A stretch of DNA of 64,000 nucleotides from Bradyrhizobium roseum. Lineage in GTDB: Bacteria > Pseudomonadota > Alphaproteobacteria > Rhizobiales > Xanthobacteraceae. The position numbers and the translations under genes are program-made. The notes beneath the pieces are model-generated. The model saw only the letters and a list, made by a program, of their open reading frames with translations. It did not search any database and was not told where the DNA came from. The DNA lies in assembly GCF_030413175.1 (NCBI RefSeq), contig NZ_CP129212.1, positions 868,001 through 932,000 of the forward strand. Direction: 5' to 3'. Below are positions 16,984-24,709 of the stretch, in pieces. Position 1 is the stretch's first letter, and each line of letters starts with the position of its first letter.

Positions 16984-18201
16984 TCAGGAAGGTTTGTCGG
17001 AGCCGGGTGCGAGCTGAGGGCGGGAACGCGCAAACTTCCGCACCGCCACCGGCTTGCCGAACAGGTGGCCCTGCACGAGATCGAATCCCATATCATGCGC
17101 GGCCAGGAAATCGGCGCGGGTTTCGATCCCCTGCGCGATGGCGCGGGCACCGTTGTCGTGCGCGAGTTCGACGATGCTGCGGCACACCGTCTGCTTCAGG
17201 CGGTCGTCCGCGCAGCCGTTGATGTATTGCTGGTCGACCTTGAGTTCGGCGAACGGAAAACTCGGAAGCTCCAGCAAAGACGGCCACTCCGCGCCGACAT
17301 GGTCGACGGAGAGCGCGATGTTGTGCAGGCGCAGGGCACGCGCGGCGTCCAGGACGAGGTCCGCATGTTCGTTGGCTTCGCCGCTGTCGATTTCGATCAA
17401 GAGCCCGCCAAAGGCGGGGTGCGCCGGTATGGCGCGGCAGAGATCGCGTACCGCCGCACCGTCGCCCAGAAACGCCACCGGCAGGTTGATCGAGAGATCG
17501 ACCGGGCCCTGGCTCTCCAGGAGGTAGCGCCAGTCGTCGATGGCGCGGCCGATCACGAATTCGGACAGTTTTCGAAAATGCGGGTCCTTGTCGTCGGGAA
17601 TGAAATAGGCCGGCGGGACTACGCCCCAGGCGGGATGTCTCATCCGGACCAGCGCTTCAGCGCCGCCAGGCGCCAGCGAGCGCGTGTTGATCTTCTGCTG
17701 GTACCACAATTCGAGCCAGCCGGCCTTCAGCGCCTCGGCGACATCGACCGCCGGGCTTGGCGCCGGCTCGGCGGGCAGCAACTCCGCGACGCTGGCGCGC
17801 AGGCTCGCCGCGCCGAACGGCGTGGGCAATGAGGGCAACATGGCGATGCCGTACTCGTCGCCGATTTGCCTGACCGCCTTCACCATGATCGAGTCGGGCT
17901 GGCCGATGACGAGCACCTTGCCGCCGAAATTCTTCCGCACGATGGCTTCGAGAATTTCGCCGACATTGATGCCGTCGACACATACGCTGAGCAAGATCAA
18001 GTCCGGGTGCTCGGTCTGCAGCAGGCCCGCCAGATCGCCGGCCTGACCGCACTCGCAGGTCACAAAGCCGAGATCCTCGAGCGCATCGGAAAGAAACAGC
18101 CGAAGATGTTTCTTGCTGTCGATGACGCAGGCCCGCGGTGTCAGCTTGCGATGTCCGAAATGCGCCGCGCGCGCATGTTCGCTGATGTTGACTTGCTCCA
18201 T
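16984..18201 (-). CDS. receiver-like plus degenerate EAL domain protein
   Basis: A 405-residue cytoplasmic protein. Residues 20-140 resemble a response-regulator receiver fold (ACVIDSKKHLRLFL, DLILLSVCVDGINVGEI), but the usual phospho-acceptor Asp is Ser72. Residues 155-390 form an EAL domain. Glu182 (EALVR), Asn239, Glu270, Asp300, Lys321 and Asp323 are kept, whereas the second Asp of the DDFG motif is His301 and the Glu of the AEGVE motif is Gln357. Active c-di-GMP phosphodiesterases need these residues, so the protein is probably a non-catalytic c-di-GMP or protein-binding regulator. Confidence 0.85.
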   Translation of the reverse strand: MEQVNISEHARAAHFGHRKLTPRACVIDSKKHLRLFLSDALEDLGFVTCECGQAGDLAGLLQTEHPDLILLSVCVDGINVGEILEAIVRKNFGGKVLVIGQPDSIMVKAVRQIGDEYGIAMLPSLPTPFGAASLRASVAELLPAEPAPSPAVDVAEALKAGWLELWYQQKINTRSLAPGGAEALVRMRHPAWGVVPPAYFIPDDKDPHFRKLSEFVIGRAIDDWRYLLESQGPVDLSINLPVAFLGDGAAVRDLCRAIPAHPAFGGLLIEIDSGEANEHADLVLDAARALRLHNIALSVDHVGAEWPSLLELPSFPFAELKVDQQYINGCADDRLKQTVCRSIVELAHDNGARAIAQGIETRADFLAAHDMGFDLVQGHLFGKPVAVRKFARSRPQLAPGSDKPS

Positions 18202-18571
18202 CCCCGCCCTCCATCAAATACCCCGATGGCAGTGGTACATCCGCGTTGAGGTCGCAATAATGGAATTTTGCGGGAAGCCCCAGGATTACTTCAACAGGGT
18301 TAAGACCGCCGACGAAATGGCTGCGATGGCGTTGCACTGCGCGCGTGCGTAGAAAACCATTCCGTTTCATGAACTTCAGCGAGCGCCTGTTCGCCTGGGC
18401 TGATCTTGATCCGCGTGGCGTGTTAACGCCTGTGTTCGCTTGTCGGCGGCGCGGTGTTCGTAACTCGTTCGCAGAAGCAGAGATGATGCGGCGCACACCG
18501 CCGTGCTGAGCGCACCGCCGAGGCTCGCGGCGGTCGCGAACGTCCCGGTGGCTGGGCTGGTTCCCGCCACC
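18202..18571. other. intergenic stretch without recognisable gene
   Basis: Between the start of the EAL gene and the terminator of the TAXI gene I see no frame with coding character, no RNA gene and no repeat. The region directly upstream of 18201 should hold the promoter of the EAL gene, but no clear -35/-10 pair stands out. Confidence 0.5.
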
Positions 18572-18609
18572 AAAAGAAATGACCGCGGCCCATGACGGAC
18601 CGCGGTCAT
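18572..18609 (-). terminator. rho-independent terminator of the TAXI operon
   Basis: On the minus strand ATGACCGCGG and CCGCGGTCAT form a perfect 10-bp stem around an 11-base loop, followed by TTTCTTTTGG. It lies about 40 bases after the stop of the TAXI binding-protein gene. Confidence 0.8.
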
Positions 18610-18649
18610 CGAGGTGTGTGCTGAGAGAAGCGAGCCGACTATTTGCAGC

Positions 18650-19609
18650 TTACTTGCCGATGCCCTGCTCCTTGAAATATTTCAGCGCGCCGGGATGGAA
18701 CGGGATCGGCGAACGCTCCTGCACCTGGTTGCTGAGCGAGAAACTCTCGGCTTCCTTGTGCACGGCGACGATATCGGCCTTCTTCTCCACCAGTGTCTTG
18801 ACGATGGCGTAGGCGTCGTCATTGCTCATCTTGTCACCGGTGACGATCAGATTCCAGACCTCGGTGATGGCATTGTCCTTGTCGTAGCCGGGATAGGAGC
18901 CCGCCTTGATCTTGCTCGCCGTGTAGAGCTTGCCGTATTTGGCGTTCATCTTCTCGGCGAGGTCGCCATGGTCGATCAGCTTCATCTTGATGTTGGGCGT
19001 CGCTGCGAGGTCGGTCACCGCGGCGGTCGGAATGCCGCCGACCCAGAAGAACGCGTCGATCTTGCGGTCCTTGACCGCGTTGACGGATTCGGCGACGCCG
19101 AGTCGTTCGCGCTTCAAATCCTTGTCCTTGTCGAGGCCGGCAGCCTCGATAACGCGGAACGCCATCACTTCGGTGGCGCTGCCAGGCGAGCCGGTCGAAA
19201 CGCGCTTGCCCTTGAGGTCCGCCATGGTGTTGATGCCGCTGCCTTCCACCGTCACCACGTGCATGCGGTTCGGATAGACCACCAGCAGCGCCTGCAGCGG
19301 CAGCTTGCCGCTCTTGAACTTGTCCTCGCCGTTCAGCGCATCGAGCGCGGCGTCGGCCATGGTGAAGCCAAGCTCGCTCTTGCCGGCGCCGATCAGCTTG
19401 AGATTGTCGACCGAGCCGCCGGTGACCTCGGCGGTGGCCTGCACGTTGGGCAGGCTCTTCGACAGCACGTTGGCGACCGCGCCGCCGAGCGGATAATAGA
19501 CGCCACCGGTGCCACCGGTTCCGATCGACATTGTTTTTTGCTGGGCATAGGCGGCGCCCGCGAGGGCGAGCCCCAGAGTGATCGCCAATGCGGCTGTGGT
19601 TTTTCTCAT
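18650..19609 (-). CDS. TAXI family TRAP transporter solute-binding protein
   Basis: A 319-residue periplasmic protein with a signal peptide ending AYA at residue 22. The mature N-terminus KTMSIGTGGTGGVYYPLGG is the TAXI signature, followed by TGGSVDNLKLIGAGKSELGF and later LKGKRVSTGSPGSATE. It captures the substrate (glutamate or C4-dicarboxylates are known for the family) for the fused permease encoded 26 bases upstream. GAGGAG precedes the ATG at 19609; the longer frame to 19753 overlaps the permease gene and is not used. Confidence 0.93.
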   Translation of the reverse strand: MRKTTAALAITLGLALAGAAYAQQKTMSIGTGGTGGVYYPLGGAVANVLSKSLPNVQATAEVTGGSVDNLKLIGAGKSELGFTMADAALDALNGEDKFKSGKLPLQALLVVYPNRMHVVTVEGSGINTMADLKGKRVSTGSPGSATEVMAFRVIEAAGLDKDKDLKRERLGVAESVNAVKDRKIDAFFWVGGIPTAAVTDLAATPNIKMKLIDHGDLAEKMNAKYGKLYTASKIKAGSYPGYDKDNAITEVWNLIVTGDKMSNDDAYAIVKTLVEKKADIVAVHKEAESFSLSNQVQERSPIPFHPGALKYFKEQGIGK

Positions 19610-19635
19610 TGTTGTCTCCTCAATCCCTTCATTAA

Positions 19636-21663
19636 CTATGTCGTTAGAGCGGGCCGCGCTGGCGACCGCGTTCTGGCCTGCCACAACACCACGCCGAGGC
19701 CGATGATCAGGCCTGGGACGTAGGTGTAGCTGATATCGCGGCCGATGATCCATTCGACGATCGCCTCGATCAGGCTCGGGAACACCAGCAGCAACCCGGA
19801 TAGCAGAAGCAGGCTGCGCTCGACCGGTGTATTTTGTCGCAGCGCCCAGTTCTGGGCGAAGGAGGCCAGCGCTAGCAGGCCGAAGGTCGTCTTGATCGTG
19901 ATCTCCAGGACATCGACCCAGGATCCACCCTTCGGGATCGACAGCAGGAGGCCGACGCCCTGCGGGTCGAGCACGAACACGAACGGCACCAGGAACGCAG
20001 GCAGCGTGTATTTCCAGGATTGCAGCGTGGTCTTGTAGGGATCGCCGCCGGTGATGGCAGCGGCCGCGAACGGAGACAGCGCCGTCGGCGGCGACACCTC
20101 GGACAGCACCGCATAGTAGAAGATGAACATGTGCGCGGCATAGTCGGGCACGCCGAGCTTGATCAGCGCAGGCGCCGCGATGACCGCGCAGATGATGTAG
20201 GAGGCCGTCACCGGCACTGCGAGGCCGATGATCCAGACGATCAGCGAGGTGTAGATCGCCGTGAGCAGCAGGCTGCCGCCGGCATAGCTGATGACGATCG
20301 CCGAGAATTTCAGGCCGAGTCCGGTCAGTGTCACGATGCCCACGACGATGCCGGCGCAGGCGCAGGTCGTCGCGGCGTTCAGCGCGCCGATCGAGCCGTC
20401 GGCCAGCGCCTTGACCAGCTTGGCCGGCATCAGCGCGGTTTCCTTGCGCAGGAACGAAAGCGCGAAGGTGACAACGATGGCGTAGAACACCGACAGCGAC
20501 GGCGAGTAGCCGATCACCATGAACACAACCACGGCCAGCAGCGAGATGAAATGGAAGCCGTAGCGCTTCGTCATTTCGCCGAGCGACATTTCCGGCTTGA
20601 AGTCGACATCCCTGGCGCCGAACTTCTTGGCGTCCAGTTCGACCATGAACAGCAGCGACATGTAGTAGAGGCAGGTCGGAATGGTCGCCATCCAGATCAC
20701 GTCGAGATAGCTGATCTTGAGGAACTCGGCGATCAGGAACGCGGCTGCGCCCAGCACCGGCGGCGACAGGATCGCGCCCAAACCACCGGCTGCGAGCAGG
20801 CCGCCCGCGGCATTCTTCTCGAAGCCGGCCTTCGCCATCATCGGATAGGCCACGGTGCCGATCATCACGGTGGTGGCGACGCCCGATCCGGAGGGACCGC
20901 CGAGCAGGAACGACGACAGCACGACCGTGCGGCCGGCGCTGTTCGGCTTGCCGCCCATCAGCGCCAGCGAGAAGTCGATGAAGAATTTCCCGGCGCCGGA
21001 CTGCTGCAGGAATGCGCCATAGATCGTGAACAGGATGATCAGCGTCGCCGAGACGTCGACCGCGACGCCGAAAATGCCTTCCAGCGTGATGAAGAGGTGG
21101 CCGATCAGCCGGTCCACGTCATAGCCGCGATGGGTCCAGGGCGCCGGCAGATGCGGGCCGAGCATCGCATAGGCGATGAACAGGAGCGAAACGACAGGCA
21201 TGATCGCGCCGGTGGTGCGGCGCGTCGCTTCCAGCAGCAGGATGATGAAGACAATGCCGACGATGACGTCCCAGCGGTCCGGCATGGTGGCGCGGTCGGT
21301 GAAGTCGTCGCCGCCCCACAGCGCATAGACGATGGTGGCGACCGCGACGATCCCGGGAACGATATCCCACCAGCGCACGCGGTTGCGAAAGCGCGTCGCC
21401 AGCGGAAACAGCAGGAAACTAAGCACCAGGGTGAAGGCGACATGGGTGTAGCGCAGTTCCTGGGTCGGAACGATCGCGTAGGCCGCGTAGAGGTGAAACA
21501 GGCTCATCACCACCGCGATCGCGGTCGAAATTTTCCCTGCCCATCCCAACAGGCGGTTGGCCGCGCCTTCTTCCGCCTCGACGAAGGATTCCGCCTTCTG
21601 CAGCGCTTCATCGGATACCGCAACGATCTCTTCGTTGGGTGGCAATGTCTTGTCTGCGGCCAT
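19636..21663 (-). CDS. TRAP transporter fused permease (4TM/12TM)
   Basis: A 675-residue inner-membrane protein. A cytoplasmic N-terminus of about 45 residues is followed by four membrane helices of the small-subunit type, then by the large DctM-like part with GGPSGSGVATTVMIG, AILSPPVLGAAAFLIAEFL and SEVSPPTALSPFAAAAITGG, motifs typical of TRAP fused permeases partnered with TAXI proteins. It uses an ion gradient to move the substrate delivered by the TAXI protein. ATG at 21663 has GGGGAAAG upstream. The two genes form one operon that ends at the terminator near 18572. Confidence 0.94.
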   Translation of the reverse strand: MAADKTLPPNEEIVAVSDEALQKAESFVEAEEGAANRLLGWAGKISTAIAVVMSLFHLYAAYAIVPTQELRYTHVAFTLVLSFLLFPLATRFRNRVRWWDIVPGIVAVATIVYALWGGDDFTDRATMPDRWDVIVGIVFIILLLEATRRTTGAIMPVVSLLFIAYAMLGPHLPAPWTHRGYDVDRLIGHLFITLEGIFGVAVDVSATLIILFTIYGAFLQQSGAGKFFIDFSLALMGGKPNSAGRTVVLSSFLLGGPSGSGVATTVMIGTVAYPMMAKAGFEKNAAGGLLAAGGLGAILSPPVLGAAAFLIAEFLKISYLDVIWMATIPTCLYYMSLLFMVELDAKKFGARDVDFKPEMSLGEMTKRYGFHFISLLAVVVFMVIGYSPSLSVFYAIVVTFALSFLRKETALMPAKLVKALADGSIGALNAATTCACAGIVVGIVTLTGLGLKFSAIVISYAGGSLLLTAIYTSLIVWIIGLAVPVTASYIICAVIAAPALIKLGVPDYAAHMFIFYYAVLSEVSPPTALSPFAAAAITGGDPYKTTLQSWKYTLPAFLVPFVFVLDPQGVGLLLSIPKGGSWVDVLEITIKTTFGLLALASFAQNWALRQNTPVERSLLLLSGLLLVFPSLIEAIVEWIIGRDISYTYVPGLIIGLGVVLWQARTRSPARPALTT

Positions 21664-21965
21664 GCTTTCCCCGGGGACCCCGTTAACTCCCAGACCCGGT
21701 GTTCCCCAGGCCGTTCGCGGCCGCATTCAGTCCATTTTGGGTAGCCGTGGCAAGGCCCTTGTAGCAGCATGCCCGCCGGTTCGCTTTAGCTCATCGGACA
21801 GGTTGACCCGGAGCCTCCATCCGTCCAGTTTCCCGGCCCAAATAGGGGACCAGCAAAAATCCGTAGCCCGCCGAGCGAAGCGATATCCGGGAAAACTGCC
21901 TGCGGGATCCCGGGTCGCTTCGCTCTCCCGGGCTACAAGGGAACGAATACGGGAAAAGAAGGTCG
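21664..21965. repeat. gene-free stretch with one REP-like copy
   Basis: The 302 bases between the divergent permease and SDR genes contain a REP-like element at 21863-21936 (GTAGCCCGCCGAGCGAAGCG to CTCCCGGGCTAC). The remainder should hold both promoters; none is clear by eye. Confidence 0.7.
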
Positions 21966-22772
21966 ATGGAACGGCTGAAGGGCAAGACGGCGATGGTGGT
22001 GGGGGCGGGCTCGATCGGTCCCGGCTGGGGCAATGGCAAGGCGACCGCCGTCACCTTTGCGCGCGAGGGCGCGCAGGTGTTTTGCGTCGACCGCAACGCC
22101 GCAGCAGCCAGGGAGACCGCGGACATCATCACCGGCGAGGGCGGCAAGGCGACCGCCTTCACCGCCGACGTCTCGCGCGAGGCCGAGGTCGAAGCGATGG
22201 TGGCGGCGTGCGTGAAGGCCTATGGCCGCATCGACTTGCTCGACAACAATGTCGGCATCGCCGAAATGGGAAGCGTCGTCGAGGTGAACGAGGCGAGCTG
22301 GGATCGCGTCTTTGCGGTGAACCTCAAGAGCGCCTATTTCGCCATGAAGCATGTGATTCCCGTGATGCAGAAGCAGGGCGGCGGTTCGATCATCAACATC
22401 TCGTCGATCGCCTCGATCCGCCATCTCGGCATTTCCTACGTCACCTACGGCGCCTCGAAGGCAGCGATGAACCAGATGACGCGCACGACCGCCGTGCAGT
22501 TCGCGCGCGACCATGTCCGCGTCAATTGCATCCTGCCGGGCCTGATGAAGACGCCGATGGTCGAGCACTCGGCGGGATTGGCGGCCAGCTATTCGGCCGG
22601 CGATGTCGAGGCGATGTGGCGGGCGCGCGATGCGCAGGTGCCGATGGGCCACATGGGCGATGCCTGGGACGTCGCCCATGCCGCGCTGTTTCTGGCCTCC
22701 GACGAATCGAAATATGTCACCGGGATCGAGCTGATTGTGGACGGCGGCATCACGAGCAAGTCGGGCGCGTAG
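21966..22772 (+). CDS. short-chain dehydrogenase/reductase
   Basis: A 268-residue classical SDR. The Rossmann motif is a slightly extended TxxxGxGxxGxG form (GAGSIGPGWGNG at residues 13-24), the NNVGIAEMG segment replaces the usual NNAG, and the active site is the Ser in NISSIAS with YGASK (Tyr/Lys). The C-terminal DGGITSKSGA is typical. It is an NAD(P)-dependent alcohol dehydrogenase of unknown substrate. The neighbours do not help: a divergent TRAP transporter and a convergent membrane-protein gene. Confidence 0.9.
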   Translation: MERLKGKTAMVVGAGSIGPGWGNGKATAVTFAREGAQVFCVDRNAAAARETADIITGEGGKATAFTADVSREAEVEAMVAACVKAYGRIDLLDNNVGIAEMGSVVEVNEASWDRVFAVNLKSAYFAMKHVIPVMQKQGGGSIINISSIASIRHLGISYVTYGASKAAMNQMTRTTAVQFARDHVRVNCILPGLMKTPMVEHSAGLAASYSAGDVEAMWRARDAQVPMGHMGDAWDVAHAALFLASDESKYVTGIELIVDGGITSKSGA

Positions 22773-22858
22773 CGTTCCACTATGCCTGTGCGCTCAATTC
22801 GGCGCGGTGCCGGTGCTGGATCGATGTCGCCATCAATCCAGCACCGGATCCGGTCGAT

Positions 22859-23629
22859 CTATTGCGCCATCGCCAGGATACCGCCCGCGAAGGAATGCCA
22901 CAGCGGCGTCATGCTGATCGGCCAGTTCAGGAGTTTGACCGCGAGCAGCGCGATGCCGCCGTAGACATAGACCGGATGCGGCTTACCGCGCGAGCGCCAG
23001 TCGAACACCATCGCGATTACCAGCAACAGATAGGCGACAAAGGCCGGCGGAATGGTCACCGGCACCGGTGGCGGACCGAGCGGTCCGGGAGGCGCAAGGA
23101 AGGTCAGAAACCAGCGCGCGACTGCGGCGTCGAGCAGCGAGATGCCGGCCAGCAGCATCAGCCGCTTGTGCGTCTCGGGCTTGCGGATGGCGGCAATCGC
23201 CAGCGCGAACACCACGGCGAAGAAGGCAATTCCGCTGAGCGGAACGATTGCGAAGGCAATGCCCTCATTGATCATTCCGATCTCTGCCGAGCGCTTCATC
23301 GCGTGGACGGCCACCAGGAAGCCGAAGATCGTCATCGTGGTCGAGAGCGACACGCCGATCATGCCGATCGCGCGATGCCTTGCGACTTTGCCGGATGCAG
23401 CGAGCCAGCTCTGGAAGACGAAATAGAGCGACCAGGCGAAGAACAATAGTCCATGAAAATGAACCACGGGCGAAGCCGATAATGAGCGCTTCGCCAGCGG
23501 CAACCAGTAGGTCGGCGCAAAGCCGAGAAAAGCGACGGCCATGCAGGCCAGCGCCATGTAAAAATAAAAGTAGCCCGTTTGGGATTGCGCAATGCTGCGC
23601 GGTGGATTGAAGTCGGTCAATGTGGTCAT
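22859..23629 (-). CDS. conserved hypothetical membrane protein
   Basis: A 256-residue protein with about seven membrane segments. Histidines at SPVVHFHGLLFFAW and KVARHRAIGM lie at helix ends, an arrangement seen in haem- or quinone-associated membrane proteins, but I cannot name the family with confidence. A Pro-rich loop (PPGPLGPPPVPVTIPPAF) precedes the last helices. It is convergent with the SDR gene and divergent from the TPR gene. Confidence 0.65.
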   Translation of the reverse strand: MTTLTDFNPPRSIAQSQTGYFYFYMALACMAVAFLGFAPTYWLPLAKRSLSASPVVHFHGLLFFAWSLYFVFQSWLAASGKVARHRAIGMIGVSLSTTMTIFGFLVAVHAMKRSAEIGMINEGIAFAIVPLSGIAFFAVVFALAIAAIRKPETHKRLMLLAGISLLDAAVARWFLTFLAPPGPLGPPPVPVTIPPAFVAYLLLVIAMVFDWRSRGKPHPVYVYGGIALLAVKLLNWPISMTPLWHSFAGGILAMAQ

Positions 23630-23831
23630 GGTTCATGAGTCCGCTCGACCCGCAAAAGGTTCATGGGTGATCGACATATCCGTTCACGTGCGGGTGAAGC
23701 CGTTTTCGCGCGCGTCATGTTTCGGCCCAAATTCATCCCCTTACGAAAGCGGATACGCGCCCGTGCCCGTTGTCGGAAAAGCCGGCGGCTTGCTAGAATT
23801 GCGGGCTAATCCAAGACTCCCGGATCGACTG

Positions 23832-24596
23832 ATGCGATTTCATTCCGACATCCGCAAACTGATTGCGGCTTCCTTGCTGTGCGTCGCATTTGCTGAAGGT
23901 GCGTCCGCGACCGGCGTCGAACCCGCCAAGGACTTGCGCGTCGACCCCGCGCTCTGCCTCGCCGCCGCGCACTCGCGTAACGACGACAAGACGATCGTGG
24001 CCTGTGGCGCGCTGATCGACAACGCCAAGACGGAAAAGCCCGACCGCGTCAAGGCGCTGACCGCGCGCGGCGGCGCCTATGAACGCAAGGACATGATCGA
24101 GCGCGCCATCGCCGACTATGACGGCGCGCTGCGGCTCGATCCCTCGCTCGCCGATATTCACAACACGCGCGGCGAACTCTGGCGCAAGAAAGGCGACCTG
24201 CCGAAGGCGGTGGCGGATTTCGCCGCGGCGATCAAGCTCAATCCGGATCACGTCTTGGCCCGGGCCAACCACCGTGCGCTGGCGCAGGAGGTGGAGCGGC
24301 TCGGTGCGCTGAAGGCGGTCGCCGGGAAGCCGAGTTTCAATTGCGCCATCGCCCGCCGCAAGGTCGAAAAGGCGATCTGCGCGAACCCCGAACTTGCCGA
24401 TCTCGATCGCCAGGTTCAGGGATCGTATGTCAGGACAGTCGCTGAGAAGCTGACGCCGCAGCTGGCGCGCAAGCTCAAGCGCGAGCAGGAGGAATACATC
24501 TCCCGCCGCAACGCTGAATACGGCCGGCCCGGCTACGATCTGAAAAAGGCGATGCTCGACCGCCTGCAGCGCATCAACGGGATCGACGGGTACTAG
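23832..24596 (+). CDS. exported TPR protein with C-terminal LprI-like domain
   Basis: A 254-residue periplasmic protein. A signal peptide (LIAASLLCVAFAEGASA) is followed by three tetratricopeptide-like repeats at about residues 65-165 (ALTARGGAYERKDMIERAI, IHNTRGELWRKKGDLPKAV). The last 75 residues contain SFNCAIARRKVEKAICANPE and LADLDRQVQGSY, which match the lysozyme-inhibitor-LprI/DUF1311 pattern. The long open frame from 23592 lacks coding character; ATG at 23832 starts the signal peptide. The role is probably cell-envelope related. Confidence 0.75.
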   Translation: MRFHSDIRKLIAASLLCVAFAEGASATGVEPAKDLRVDPALCLAAAHSRNDDKTIVACGALIDNAKTEKPDRVKALTARGGAYERKDMIERAIADYDGALRLDPSLADIHNTRGELWRKKGDLPKAVADFAAAIKLNPDHVLARANHRALAQEVERLGALKAVAGKPSFNCAIARRKVEKAICANPELADLDRQVQGSYVRTVAEKLTPQLARKLKREQEEYISRRNAEYGRPGYDLKKAMLDRLQRINGIDGY

Positions 24597-24709
24597 ATTC
24601 GGCGGACCGTCCGGCCTGTTCCGGCTTGATCTGGCGCAACTTCCCGTGACAATGCTTGAAATAAATTCGCCCAGACAAGACGAAGTCGCGGGCGGTCGGG
24701 GAGTGCGCC

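Noticed and set aside
18376..18609. 77-codon minus-strand frame before the TAXI terminator
   Set aside because: It starts inside the terminator stem, has no ribosome site and is Arg/Thr/Ala-rich without a motif.
20020..21744. 574-codon open frame on the plus strand
   Set aside because: It is antisense to the TRAP fused permease, has a biased Arg/His/Asp/Gln composition typical of reverse-strand frames in high-GC DNA, and shows no domain.
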